From contig CAKZWF010000057.1 in the NCBI GenBank assembly GCA_937921865.1, positions 1 through 35,265 of the forward strand: a stretch of DNA of 35,265 nt, in the 5' to 3' direction. Below are positions 8,589 through 16,626 of this stretch, one piece after another; the stretch's first letter is position 1; each line of letters begins with the position of its first letter. Under the pieces are notes generated by a model. That model worked only from the letters and a program-made list of their open reading frames with translations. It did not search any database and was not told the DNA's origin. Both the position numbers and the translations under genes were made by a program. The stretch is from an uncultured Pseudomonadales bacterium (GTDB lineage Bacteria; Pseudomonadota; Gammaproteobacteria; Pseudomonadales; Azotimanducaceae).

Positions 8589-8610
8589 GCCGGCATGCTG
8601 AAATGCCGGC
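8589..8610 (-). promoter_or_regulatory. Perfect hairpin in the receptor mRNA leader
   Basis: GCCGGCAT (8589-8596) and ATGCCGGC (8603-8610) pair perfectly around a 6-nt loop. Read on the - strand the hairpin lies between the small upstream gene and the ribosome-binding site of the receptor, and is followed by a T-rich stretch with a TTTTTT run just before GGAGAGA. The T run is about 10 nt from the stem, so it is at best a weak terminator or attenuator; an RNA-processing site is an alternative. Confidence 0.5.
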
Positions 8611-8631
8611 ATCGGGTTTATCTGATGGGGA

Positions 8632-8928
8632 CTAAGCTGTTGGTGGTGCGCGGGCGAGAGTAGGTGGCGTGCTGGTCTGGCGTGCCGCCGGGTGAGGAGG
8701 AAGTACCGGAGTCTCGTCGTCGGAATCCTCGACCAGCACCGGCTGCGACGCAGGCAGCAGACTGTCGTCGTGTGCCGTCGAGGCGCAGATAGTACAGAAC
8801 GTCTCCACAGGCTCTGCGTGGACGTGCTGCACGGCCACAGTCTGCGCGGCAAGCAGCAGCAGGGCCGCCAGCATGGCGAAGCGTCTTGCCGGGTAATGTC
8901 CGAGTCTTGCCAGCACGGTATCTAACAC
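8632..8928 (-). CDS. Small exported protein with His and CxxC metal motif (DUF2946-like)
   Basis: 98 residues from GTG 8928; an ATG at 8874 (residue 19) is an alternative and neither has a clear ribosome-binding site. The N-terminus is a signal peptide (basic start, then LAALLLLAAQTVAVQ). Directly after it comes HVHAE, then FCTIC (a C-x-x-C pair), then a low-complexity tail rich in Pro and acidic residues. This His plus CxxC layout resembles small DUF2946-type periplasmic proteins that often lie beside metal-related TonB receptors; membership is inferred from layout, not shown. Position upstream of a ZnuD-like receptor on the same strand suggests a role in metal sensing or handover. No clear Zur or Fur box was found upstream. 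Confidence 0.55.
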   Translation of the reverse strand: MLDTVLARLGHYPARRFAMLAALLLLAAQTVAVQHVHAEPVETFCTICASTAHDDSLLPASQPVLVEDSDDETPVLPPHPAARQTSTPPTLARAPPTA

Positions 8929-9080
8929 GCCGAATGGTTGGTGCGCGGAATTTACACCTGCTCTGTCTTCACGCGCAAGCTCCGGCTGATCTGCTCGGAT
9001 GGCATCGTTGCTCCGGTCTGATGTGCTGACGTGAAGGTCAGCGTAGCGATGAATCTGGATTGCTGCGTCGGCGCCGGTCT

Positions 9081-10130
9081 TTAAGCCAGCTGCGCGAGAG
9101 CCCAGTCGATATGTTCACGCACCAGTTGCGATGTTGAGACACGACGACTGCGCAGCGCGCTGATGACCGCCGGGTTGGCCGGTCCGTTGCCGAGTGCGAC
9201 GGCCAGGTTTCGCTGCCACTGTTCGTAGCTGACCCGGCGGATTGCCGAGCCTTCGGTGTATTTCAGGAACTCACTTTCGCTCCAGTTGAACAGTGTGAGC
9301 AGATCCGGTGACTCAAGCCCATGTCGAGGCGCGAAGTCCGGCTGCTTTGTGGTCTGGGCATAGCGATTCCAGGGACAGAATATCTGGCAGTCATCGCAGC
9401 CATAGATCCTGTTGCCGATCAGTGGTCTCAGCTTTTCGGGTATAGCAGTTTTGTGCTCGATGGTCAGATACGAGATGCAGCGCCGTGCGTCGAGTTGTTG
9501 TGGACCGATGATGGCCTGGGTCGGGCAGACGGTCATACAGGCACGACAGTTGCCACAGTGATTTTCGCTGACCGTCTCGTCTACTGGTAACGGGATGTTG
9601 GTATAGATTTCCCCGATAAAAAACCATGACCCTGCTTCTCGATTCAGCAGCAGGCTGTGTTTACCGATCCAGCCCAGTCCAGCTTTTTCACCCAGCGCTT
9701 TTTCCAATACCGGCGCGGAGTCAGTGAAGGCCCGGAACTGGTGATCGAAATCGGCAGAGGCCTCGCTGATCCGCTTGCCGAGGCGGGCCAGCCGACGCCG
9801 CAGGACCTTGTGGTAGTCGCGGCCGAGCGCGTAGCGGGACACATAGCCGAGTGAAGGCTCTTCCAGAACTTTCTGAGGGTCAGCCACGTCGGTCAGATAG
9901 TCCATGCGGGCGCTGATGATGCGGCAGGTGAAGGGTTCCAGCGCGTCCGGATGCAGGCGCTTTTCCAGGTTACGCTCGAGGTAACCCATCTCACCGTGAA
10001 ACTTTCGAGCCAGCCATGCCCTAACGTGCGGTTCATGCGCGGACAGATCCAGATCGGCCACGCCCAGCTGCTGGAAGCCAAGCTCGTCAGCCCAAGATTT
10101 TATCTGTGCTTTCAGTGCTGCGTAGTTCAA
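9081..10130 (-). CDS. queG: Epoxyqueuosine reductase
   Basis: 349 residues. QueG reduces epoxyqueuosine to queuosine in tRNA, the last step of the pathway, using cobalamin and two [4Fe-4S] clusters. Cluster ligands are seen in CGNCRACMTVCPTQA (C192, C195, C198, C202) and in GCDDCQIFCPWN (C245, C248, C252) with C218 of RRCISYLTIEH; the TDSAP motif carries the conserved catalytic Asp137. Length matches the family. The start is TTG at 10130, as no ATG or GTG is available that keeps the N-terminus. It is divergent from nnr, with 43 bp between the starts and a symmetric -10-like element in the gap. The queG/nnr neighbourhood is conserved in Pseudomonas. Confidence 0.95.
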   Translation of the reverse strand: MNYAALKAQIKSWADELGFQQLGVADLDLSAHEPHVRAWLARKFHGEMGYLERNLEKRLHPDALEPFTCRIISARMDYLTDVADPQKVLEEPSLGYVSRYALGRDYHKVLRRRLARLGKRISEASADFDHQFRAFTDSAPVLEKALGEKAGLGWIGKHSLLLNREAGSWFFIGEIYTNIPLPVDETVSENHCGNCRACMTVCPTQAIIGPQQLDARRCISYLTIEHKTAIPEKLRPLIGNRIYGCDDCQIFCPWNRYAQTTKQPDFAPRHGLESPDLLTLFNWSESEFLKYTEGSAIRRVSYEQWQRNLAVALGNGPANPAVISALRSRRVSTSQLVREHIDWALAQLA

Positions 10131-10157
10131 CAGGGCCGGGTCCTGGGATCTTCAAGC

Positions 10158-10167
10158 CAGTATACTG
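10158..10167. promoter_or_regulatory. Symmetric -10-like element between queG and nnr
   Basis: CAGTATACTG is a perfect 10-bp palindrome that contains TATACT on both strands. It lies 7 bp upstream of the nnr ATG and 28 bp upstream of the queG TTG, in a 43-bp divergent gap. It could act as a shared bidirectional -10 element. No good -35 hexamer is seen for either direction. Confidence 0.4.
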
Positions 10168-10173
10168 TGTGCC

Positions 10174-11682
10174 ATGAGTCAGACACTGTTTACCGCTGCA
10201 CAAACCCGAGAGCTGGACCGTCTTGCGATCGAAGAATCGGGTATCCCGGGTTTCGAACTGATGTGCCGGGCCGGTGACGCAGCGTTTGCAAGTTTGTTGA
10301 CGCGCTGGCCGGGTCTCAGATCCATCACCGTCTGCTGCGGAAAAGGCAACAATGCCGGCGACGGTTACCTGGTCGCGGGTAGAGCTGTCGACTTCGGCAT
10401 CGAAGTGGAGCTGCTGCAGCTTGAGGATCCCGCAGCGCTGAGTGGGGATGCGGCCACCGCTCGGGATTGGGCGGTGAGTAGGGGCGTGCAGATACAGGTC
10501 TGTGTTCAGCAGGTGCCGGTGCCAGGAGGCGAGGTGGTCGTGGATGCGTTGCTGGGCACCGGCCTCACTGGAAGTCCGCGCGGTCTCTACGCTGATGCGA
10601 TTGAGGCACTCAATCAGTCCGGGAAACCTGTTCTCGCGGTTGATATTCCTTCGGGCGTCTCGGCTGATACCGGCGCTGTTGCAGGTGCAGCGGTGCGCGC
10701 GGATCTGACCGTCACCTTCATTGGCCGAAAGCTCGGCACCTTTACCGGCGCAGGTTTGGCGGCGGCTGGTGAGCTGGTGTTTGCCGATCTCGGGGTGGGC
10801 ACAGAAGTCATGCGCCGCGTGGTGGGCGTGCCGCTGTTGAAACTGGATGACCTGCTGGAGCAGCCGGGATTGCCTGAGCGCTCGGCCAATGCCTATAAAC
10901 ATGCGCTCGGTCATGTGCTGGTGATCGGTGGTGATGATGCGATGGGTGGCGCGCCGCTGATGGCGGCGGAGGCTGCACTCCGGGTGGGTGCCGGTATGGT
11001 TACGGTGGCAACCCGTAGCCGTCACCGCAGCGCCATCCTGGCCAGGCGGCCGGAGCTGATGGTGGTGGATGCAGATGATGATGAGCAGTTTACTGGGGCA
11101 TTAAGCCGGGCCACCACGCTGGTGGTCGGCCCGGGCCTGGGTCGTAGGCAATGGGGTCTGAGTTTGCTGGAAAGAGCGATTGCTCAGAAAAAAACCATGG
11201 TTGTGGATGCGGATGGCCTCAACCTGATTGCTGATGCGGGTCTTTCGCCGTCAGCGCCGGTGGTGTTCACACCCCACGTTGGAGAAGCCGCCACCCTGCT
11301 GTCGCGCTCAGTTGCCGAGGTCCAGGCTGATCGGCCGTCTGCAGCACTGGCGCTGGCTGAACTTGCAGCTTCCGGGTCAGGGTCCGGGGTCAGTGTACTC
11401 AAAGGTGCTGGAACTCTGATCTGCCGCAGTCAGGGAGTGTCGCAATCCCGACTGCTGGGGGTCTGTGGCCACGGCAATCCGGGCATGGCATCTGCGGGTA
11501 TGGGTGATGTGCTCAGTGGGGTAATTGGCGGCCTGCTGGCCCAGGGCATGACTCCGGCGGACGCAGCAGCCGTTGGCGTTGCCGCGCACAGCAAAGCGGC
11601 TGACGACGCGGTGATTCGTACCGGTGAGCGGGGTTTGCTGGCCACCGACCTGCTGCCCGAGCTGATGCGGCTGCTGGCATGA
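10174..11682 (+). CDS. nnr: Bifunctional NAD(P)H-hydrate epimerase / ADP-dependent NAD(P)HX dehydratase
   Basis: 502 residues with two fused repair activities. The N-terminal YjeF_N epimerase domain (about 1-215) shows the CGKGNNAGDGYLVAGR nucleotide motif and DALLGTGLTGSPRG. The C-terminal ribokinase-like dehydratase (about 235-500) shows KHALGHVLVIGG, a VVGPGLGR stretch, a TPHVGEAATLL segment and GMGDVLSGVIGG near the end. Together they repair hydrated NADH and NADPH in the cytoplasm: one interconverts the R and S forms, the other dehydrates S-NAD(P)HX using ADP. Start ATG 10174; a promoter just upstream would give a very short or absent leader. It overlaps tsaE by ATGA, suggesting coupled translation. 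Confidence 0.95.
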   Translation: MSQTLFTAAQTRELDRLAIEESGIPGFELMCRAGDAAFASLLTRWPGLRSITVCCGKGNNAGDGYLVAGRAVDFGIEVELLQLEDPAALSGDAATARDWAVSRGVQIQVCVQQVPVPGGEVVVDALLGTGLTGSPRGLYADAIEALNQSGKPVLAVDIPSGVSADTGAVAGAAVRADLTVTFIGRKLGTFTGAGLAAAGELVFADLGVGTEVMRRVVGVPLLKLDDLLEQPGLPERSANAYKHALGHVLVIGGDDAMGGAPLMAAEAALRVGAGMVTVATRSRHRSAILARRPELMVVDADDDEQFTGALSRATTLVVGPGLGRRQWGLSLLERAIAQKKTMVVDADGLNLIADAGLSPSAPVVFTPHVGEAATLLSRSVAEVQADRPSAALALAELAASGSGSGVSVLKGAGTLICRSQGVSQSRLLGVCGHGNPGMASAGMGDVLSGVIGGLLAQGMTPADAAAVGVAAHSKAADDAVIRTGERGLLATDLLPELMRLLA

Positions 11683-12137
11683 ACGAACAGCGTTACCTGG
11701 CAGATGAAGCGGCGACCCTGGCCTTTGGTGCTGAGGTGGCGGCGTGGCTGCGCGAACCGCGCAATTGTTGCTCGGTGGTGTTTCTGAAGGGTCAGCTGGG
11801 TGCTGGAAAGACCACCCTGGTGCGAGGCATACTGCGCGCGTTTGGCTATCAGGCAGCGGTGAAGAGCCCGACGTATACGCTGTTGGAGCCCTATGAGGAG
11901 CTGGAGCCGGCGGTTTATCATTTCGACTTCTATCGTGTTGGTGACAGCGAAGAGCTGGATTTCATCGGCCTGGACGAACTGCTTGATGCCGAAGCGCTGA
12001 AGTTCATCGAATGGCCGGAACAGGCAGCCGGGCGATTACCGGTACCGGATCTGGAGATCACCCTGACGCTGGATGGCGCGGGACGACAGATCACGCTAAC
12101 CCAGCCGGGGGTGGTTGGAAGCGCCCGCGGCGACTAA
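11679..12137 (+). CDS. tsaE: tRNA threonylcarbamoyladenosine biosynthesis ATPase TsaE
   Basis: 152 residues, the usual length. The Walker A motif GQLGAGKTTLVRG is at residues 38-50, then the family segment VKSPTYTLLEPYE, the YHFDFYR stretch, and LKFIEWPE. TsaE is the ATPase partner of TsaB/TsaD in making the t6A modification at position 37 of ANN-decoding tRNAs. Start ATG overlaps the nnr stop (ATGA). The TAA stop (12135-12137) lies inside the first unit of a degenerate tandem repeat that fills the gap to amiC, so the last residues (ARGD) are encoded by repeat sequence. Confidence 0.95.
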   Translation: MNEQRYLADEAATLAFGAEVAAWLREPRNCCSVVFLKGQLGAGKTTLVRGILRAFGYQAAVKSPTYTLLEPYEELEPAVYHFDFYRVGDSEELDFIGLDELLDAEALKFIEWPEQAAGRLPVPDLEITLTLDGAGRQITLTQPGVVGSARGD

Positions 12138-12215
12138 AAGCCTGCGGCGGATAAAGCGCCTGCGGCGACTAAAAGCCTGCGGCGACTAGATAAACAGAGC
12201 GGCGACTAGAGAAAG
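12123..12215. repeat. Degenerate 17-18-bp tandem repeat overlapping the tsaE stop
   Basis: About five units of the form GCCTGCGGCGACTAAAA: 12123-12139, 12140-12157, 12158-12174, 12175-12196 and 12197-12215, the last two less regular. The first unit contains the tsaE stop; later units place further TAA or TAG codons in the other two frames. The 13-mer GCCTGCGGCGGAT of unit 2 recurs at 12301-12313 inside the amiC signal-peptide region. Confidence 0.85.
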
Positions 12216-12245
12216 AGAACAGTACAACATTGACGTGGATGGTCT

Positions 12246-13622
12246 TTGACTAGAACAGCTGAATATAGCCAAGCTAACGCAGACTCCAGCCGGTGGCAGC
12301 GCCTGCGGCGGATTGAACTGCTGGGGCTGATTGGACTGCTGTTGCTGCCGGGACTGGCAGCAGCAGCCAGCCGACTCGAAGGGCTGCGTATGCATGAAGC
12401 TCCGGACTATACCCGGGTGGTTCTGGATGTTTCCGCCCCAGCAGAGTTTTCGATTTTCACTCTCGATAACCCTCACCGTGTGGTGGTAGATATGGCCAAC
12501 ACCAGTGCGGCTCCCGGCTTTAATCCAGGAATGGTCGCAGCGGGGCGCGAGCGGGTGACGGGGGTTCGGACTTCTGTGCGTGGCAGCGGCTTTCGGGTGG
12601 TGCTGGATGTGACAGGGCCGGTTGAGCCCAGCGGTTTTGCGCTGGACCCGGTTGCCCCATACGGCCATCGGCTGGTGATTGATCTGGCGGGTGGTAAACG
12701 GGCCGCGAAGCCTGAGCGCAAAGTTGTATCGAGGCCCAAGGGTCGCCGGGATGTGGTGATCGCCATCGACGCCGGTCACGGCGGAGAAGACCCGGGCGCG
12801 CTGGGTCCGGGGGGTGTGCTGGAGAAAGACGTGGTCCTGCAGATCTCCCGTCGCCTGGAGCAGAAGCTGTCAGCAACCTCGGGCTATCAGGCGGTGATGG
12901 TGCGAACGGGGGACTATTATCTCGCTCATCGCAAACGTCAGGACGTAGCTCGCGACGCCCGTGCTGACCTGTTTGTTTCCGTTCACGCGGACGCTTTCAA
13001 AGAGCCCAGCGTTTACGGTGCCTCGGTGTACACCCTCTCGGGCAGAGGGGCTTCCAGTGAAACTGCGCGCTGGTTGGCTGCCAGCCATCAGAATTCCGAC
13101 CTGATCGGCGGCGAAGCTGAGATTCACCTGAATGACCAACCGGACGGCATTAAAGAGGTGCTGTTGGATCTGTCAATGGATGCAAATCGCATTGCCAGCA
13201 TTGAGGTAGGTGCCGCGATTCTCGACACCATGGCACCGGTCACCAAACTGCACAAGAAGGACGTCGAGGAGGCTGGATTTCTGGTGTTGAAATCGCCCGA
13301 TATCCCGTCCGTGCTGGTGGAAACCGGCTTCATTTCCAATCCGGGAGAGGCCAAACGGCTGCGCTCCGTGGACTTTCAGAACAGGATTGCCGCGGCTATC
13401 GCCACCGGGATCCGCAATTACATGTCTGCCAGCGCACCTGATGGCACCCTGGTAGCCTGGCAGCGCCGACAGGGTGGCCAGCGTTACACCATCTCCCGTG
13501 GCGATACTCTGTCGGATATTGCCTCCCGGTATGGCACCAGCACCCGGCGAATAAAAGAAGCCAACGGCATGCGCAACGACGTGATCCGGATTGGCCAGGT
13601 GATCACGATCCCCGCTGGCTGA
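12246..13622 (+). CDS. amiC: N-acetylmuramoyl-L-alanine amidase with AMIN and LysM domains
   Basis: 458 residues. Order: N-terminal hydrophobic export signal (about 22-41, ending LAAAA), AMIN domain (about 43-135, RVVLDVSAPAEFSIF), Amidase_3 catalytic domain (about 168-395) with IAIDAGHGGEDPGA and SVHADA zinc-site motifs, and a C-terminal LysM module (about 411-457, YTISRGDTLSDIASRYG). It cleaves the amide bond between MurNAc and the stem peptide in the periplasm, typically at the division septum. The symbol could equally be amiB, the name used for the Pseudomonas homologue at this locus. The TTG at 12246 is the only start giving the full signal; no clear ribosome-binding site precedes it, and a tandem repeat ends ~30 bp upstream. 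Confidence 0.9.
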   Translation: MTRTAEYSQANADSSRWQRLRRIELLGLIGLLLLPGLAAAASRLEGLRMHEAPDYTRVVLDVSAPAEFSIFTLDNPHRVVVDMANTSAAPGFNPGMVAAGRERVTGVRTSVRGSGFRVVLDVTGPVEPSGFALDPVAPYGHRLVIDLAGGKRAAKPERKVVSRPKGRRDVVIAIDAGHGGEDPGALGPGGVLEKDVVLQISRRLEQKLSATSGYQAVMVRTGDYYLAHRKRQDVARDARADLFVSVHADAFKEPSVYGASVYTLSGRGASSETARWLAASHQNSDLIGGEAEIHLNDQPDGIKEVLLDLSMDANRIASIEVGAAILDTMAPVTKLHKKDVEEAGFLVLKSPDIPSVLVETGFISNPGEAKRLRSVDFQNRIAAAIATGIRNYMSASAPDGTLVAWQRRQGGQRYTISRGDTLSDIASRYGTSTRRIKEANGMRNDVIRIGQVITIPAG

Positions 13623-13707
13623 ACCCAGCCGCTGCCCTACGCCCGGGAATCCTCTGCAATCCAGCGGGTAATTTTCCGCAGCCCGCGGACTCTGCGACAA
13701 TGACGCC

Positions 13708-15549
13708 ATGTCGGGAAGAATTCATCAGCTCAGCGAGTTTGTCGCCAACCAGATTGCCGCCGGCGAAGTGGTGGAACGGCCGGCATCTTTGGTCAAAGAA
13801 CTGATTGAAAACAGTCTCGATGCTGGTGCCTCGCGGATCGAAGTCGAGACCCAGCAGGGTGGCGTCAAAAGGGTGCTGGTCCGGGATGACGGTGGCGGTA
13901 TCCATGCTGATGACCTGCGCCTGGCAATCAGCCGGCATGCCACCAGTAAGATCACCAGCGCAGACGATCTTGCCGGCGTCGGCAGTCTGGGTTTTCGGGG
14001 TGAAGCGCTGGCCAGTGTGTCCTCGGTTGCGAGGTTGACGCTGGTGAGCAGGCCCGCTGATGCCAAACAGGCTTTTGCGCTGGAGATTGATGGCGGTCGA
14101 GAGCTGGCTTTTGAGCCGCGAGCCCACCCGGCCGGGACATCGGTAGAAGTCGTGGACCTGTTTTACAACACCCCCGCACGGCGCAAATTCCTCAAAGCCG
14201 AGCGCACCGAACAGAATCACATTGAAAAGGTGGTCAGATCCCAGAGTCTGGCCCGAATGGACGTGTCCTTCGAGCTGCGCCAGGGCGGTGGTCGCAGCCC
14301 GCTGGTACTTCCGGCGGGTACGCCGGAACAGCGGCTGAGCCGGGTGTTGAGCACAGAGTTCGTGGAACGCTCGGTGTCGATCGACGAAAGCAGCGGCGCG
14401 CTGCGAATCAGTGGTTGGGTGGGTCTACCAACGCTGTCCCGCAGCCAGACCGACCAGCAGTACTTTTTTGTCAACGGCCGGCTGGTGCACGACAAGCTGG
14501 TGGCCCACGCCATTCGTCAGGCTTATCGGGATGTGCTGTTTCATGGCCGCCACCCGGTATTTGTGTTGTTTCTGGAGCTGCCGGCCAGCGGCGTCGACGT
14601 CAATGTGCATCCCACCAAACACGAGGTGCGCTTTCGTGATTCCCGGAATGTGCATGACTTTGTCTTCGGCATGCTGAATCGGGCACTGCGCGACGTCCGA
14701 CCGGATTCAGTGCAACCGCCGGTGGTGGCCGGGTCTGCGCCTGGCCTGACTGTGGCCGATCGACCGGGTGAATTTGTCGATACCAGCACCGGAGAAATCC
14801 GCGAACTGCCTTTTGCCAGCCCGTCAGGCGCGGGCAGCCCGGCGGCTGGAAGTTATCGCTCACCTGGCTTCAGTGGCCAGAACCTGGCCCGTGAATTTGC
14901 CAACCTGGCAGGTTCTGCAGCCTTAACGGGTTCGCAGTCCTTCAGCCCTGGTGATGCCGGGCCGGTGCCGGTAATGGGCTATGCACTGGCACAGCTGCAC
15001 GGCGTCTACATTCTGGCGCAGAACGCCGATGGACTGGTGCTTGTCGACATGCATGCGGCTCATGAACGGATTACCTACGAACGTCTGAAAGCACAGCAGC
15101 TGGCTGGTGAAGTCGTGCGCCAGCGCTTGCTGGTGCCGCTGGTGCTTAACGTCAGCGAAGCCGAGGCTGATGTGGTCGAAGAACACAATTCAGCATTGCT
15201 GGAGATGGGCCTGACGCTGGATCGCAGTGGACTTCAGTCTGTCACCGTCCGGGAAGTCCCCGTGCTGCTGGCCGCTGGTGATGGCGAAGGGCTGGTGCGG
15301 GACGTTCTCGCTGATTTCGCGGAACTCGGTATGAGTCCTCGGCTCGAGACTCTGCGTGAACGGCTGCTGGCGACCATGGCCTGCCATGGTTCTGTTCGGG
15401 CCAATCGTCAGCTGACGGTACCGGAAATGAATCAACTGCTGCGGGATATGGAAACCACGCCGAATTCCGGCCAGTGCAATCACGGCCGACCAACCTATCT
15501 GGTGCAGAGTCTGGCTGACCTGGATCGGCTGTTTCTGCGCGGACAGTAA
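13708..15549 (+). CDS. mutL: DNA mismatch repair protein MutL with endonuclease motif
   Basis: 613 residues. The GHKL ATPase half shows NQIAAGEVVERPASLVKELI, ENSLDAGA, VRDDGGGI and GSLGFRGEAL. A Pro/Gly/Ser-rich linker (about 335-415) joins it to the C-terminal dimerisation domain, which carries VDMHAAHERITYE. This fits the D-x-H-A-x2-E-x4-E metal motif (from D447) of endonuclease-type MutL, together with ACHGSVRA and QCNHGRPT (C590) that complete the site. E. coli MutL lacks this motif. MutL links MutS recognition to strand incision; here it probably nicks DNA itself, as expected where MutH is absent. ATG 13708, with no strong ribosome-binding site. Part of the amiC-mutL-miaA order. Confidence 0.96.
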   Translation: MSGRIHQLSEFVANQIAAGEVVERPASLVKELIENSLDAGASRIEVETQQGGVKRVLVRDDGGGIHADDLRLAISRHATSKITSADDLAGVGSLGFRGEALASVSSVARLTLVSRPADAKQAFALEIDGGRELAFEPRAHPAGTSVEVVDLFYNTPARRKFLKAERTEQNHIEKVVRSQSLARMDVSFELRQGGGRSPLVLPAGTPEQRLSRVLSTEFVERSVSIDESSGALRISGWVGLPTLSRSQTDQQYFFVNGRLVHDKLVAHAIRQAYRDVLFHGRHPVFVLFLELPASGVDVNVHPTKHEVRFRDSRNVHDFVFGMLNRALRDVRPDSVQPPVVAGSAPGLTVADRPGEFVDTSTGEIRELPFASPSGAGSPAAGSYRSPGFSGQNLAREFANLAGSAALTGSQSFSPGDAGPVPVMGYALAQLHGVYILAQNADGLVLVDMHAAHERITYERLKAQQLAGEVVRQRLLVPLVLNVSEAEADVVEEHNSALLEMGLTLDRSGLQSVTVREVPVLLAAGDGEGLVRDVLADFAELGMSPRLETLRERLLATMACHGSVRANRQLTVPEMNQLLRDMETTPNSGQCNHGRPTYLVQSLADLDRLFLRGQ

Positions 15550-15551
15550 CC

Positions 15552-16493
15552 TTGCCGGGCTCACTGCCAGCCATTATCGCTCTGACCGGCCCGACAGCCG
15601 TCGGCAAGACCGAGGTAGCCCTGGCGCTGGCACAGCACCTGCCTGTGACAATCATCAGCATGGATTCCGCGATGGTTTACCGGGGGCTGGATATCGGCAG
15701 CGCCAAGCCGGATCGTGCGCTGTTGGAGCGTTATCCGCATGCGCTGGTGGATATCCGGGATCCGTCGCAACCATATAGTGCCGCAGACTTCGTCGCAGAT
15801 GCGGACGAGGCAGTTCGGCAGGCGCGCGACGCCGGCCGATTGCCGTTGCTTGTGGGCGGCACGATGCTCTATCTGAAAGCCTTCCGTGAGGGCCTGGCAC
15901 CGATGCCCGGTGCAGATGCGCAATTGCGCGCCAGGCTTCGCGAAGAGGCCCGGAGTACCGGCTGGCCCGCATTGCACGAGCGATTGCGCCAGCTTGATCC
16001 GGAAGCTGCCCAGGGTATTCATCCCAACAACGTGGCACGCATAGAGCGTGCGCTCGAAATCTGCGAGCTGACCGGTGAGAAGATGTCCAGTTTCTGGGCT
16101 GCAACGGCCGAGCATCGGGTCGAGCAGCGGCTCGGTCTGCCCCTGCGGGAATTTGCGATCATGCCCGACGACCGCAAAGTGCTGCACCAGCGCATAGCTG
16201 CCCGGGTTGATCAGATGCTGGCCACCGGTCTGGTCGATGAAGTGCGTACACTCTACCAGCGCGGTGACCTGCATCCCGAGCTGCCAGCGATCCGCGCAGT
16301 GGGCTATCGCCAGGTCTGGGCCGTCCTGGATGGGGAGCTGGCGGAGTCGAGTCTGCCTGAAAAAATCACCGTGGCGACCCGACAGCTGGCCAAACGTCAG
16401 CTCACCTGGCTGCGGGGCTGGGGCACTGCTCAGTTGCAGTGGGGTGATTCTCAGCGGCTGGCGGCACGGATTGTCCAAGCCGCTGCGCCTTGA
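15552..16493 (+). CDS. miaA: tRNA dimethylallyltransferase
   Basis: 313 residues. MiaA adds a dimethylallyl group to N6 of A37 in tRNAs that read codons beginning with U. The P-loop is TGPTAVGKTEVALALA (from residue 12), followed by the substrate Asp in MDSAMVYRGLDIGSAKP, then LVGGTMLYLKAFREG and the NNVARIERALEI segment that contacts tRNA; RQLAKRQLTWLRGW is the conserved C-terminal block. The start is TTG at 15552, two bases after the mutL stop, so translation is probably coupled. A 249-bp gap with hfq promoter elements follows. Confidence 0.96.
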   Translation: MPGSLPAIIALTGPTAVGKTEVALALAQHLPVTIISMDSAMVYRGLDIGSAKPDRALLERYPHALVDIRDPSQPYSAADFVADADEAVRQARDAGRLPLLVGGTMLYLKAFREGLAPMPGADAQLRARLREEARSTGWPALHERLRQLDPEAAQGIHPNNVARIERALEICELTGEKMSSFWAATAEHRVEQRLGLPLREFAIMPDDRKVLHQRIAARVDQMLATGLVDEVRTLYQRGDLHPELPAIRAVGYRQVWAVLDGELAESSLPEKITVATRQLAKRQLTWLRGWGTAQLQWGDSQRLAARIVQAAAP

Positions 16494-16577
16494 AAATTCA
16501 CCGGTGTGTCTCCATAGTAATTCGTTATAACAGAGATGATTTTCCACACGTGAGACGATAGTCGGGCCGTCCGCGGG

Positions 16578-16613
16578 GCTGATAGCCTGATAAGCGCTGA
16601 TATGCTGATGAAT
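16578..16613 (+). repeat. 18-bp degenerate direct repeat (four CTGAT elements) upstream of hfq
   Basis: Four CTGATA/CTGATG hexamers start at 16579, 16587, 16597 and 16605, arranged as two 18-bp units (16578-16595 and 16596-16613). The spacing looks like a regulator-binding array or a duplicated motif. The third hexamer also serves as a possible -35 element. Confidence 0.45.
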
Positions 16614-16626
16614 ATGTGCGTATAAA
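16597..16626 (+). promoter_or_regulatory. Candidate sigma-70 promoter for hfq
   Basis: CTGATA (16597-16602, 4 of 6 match to TTGACA) and TATAAA (16621-16626, 5 of 6 match to TATAAT) are separated by 18 bp. This gives an hfq leader of about 110 nt. It is the best promoter-like pair in the miaA-hfq gap. Confidence 0.4.

Noticed and set aside
8929..9080. Zur or Fur box upstream of the metal-protein/receptor unit
   Set aside because: No palindrome resembling either consensus. Only a GCTGAC/GTCAGC hexamer pair (9025-9042) was seen, which is weak and may belong to the queG 3' end.
12123..12215. CRISPR array
   Set aside because: Units are contiguous without unique spacers and too short (17-18 bp). 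The same applies to 23462-23545.
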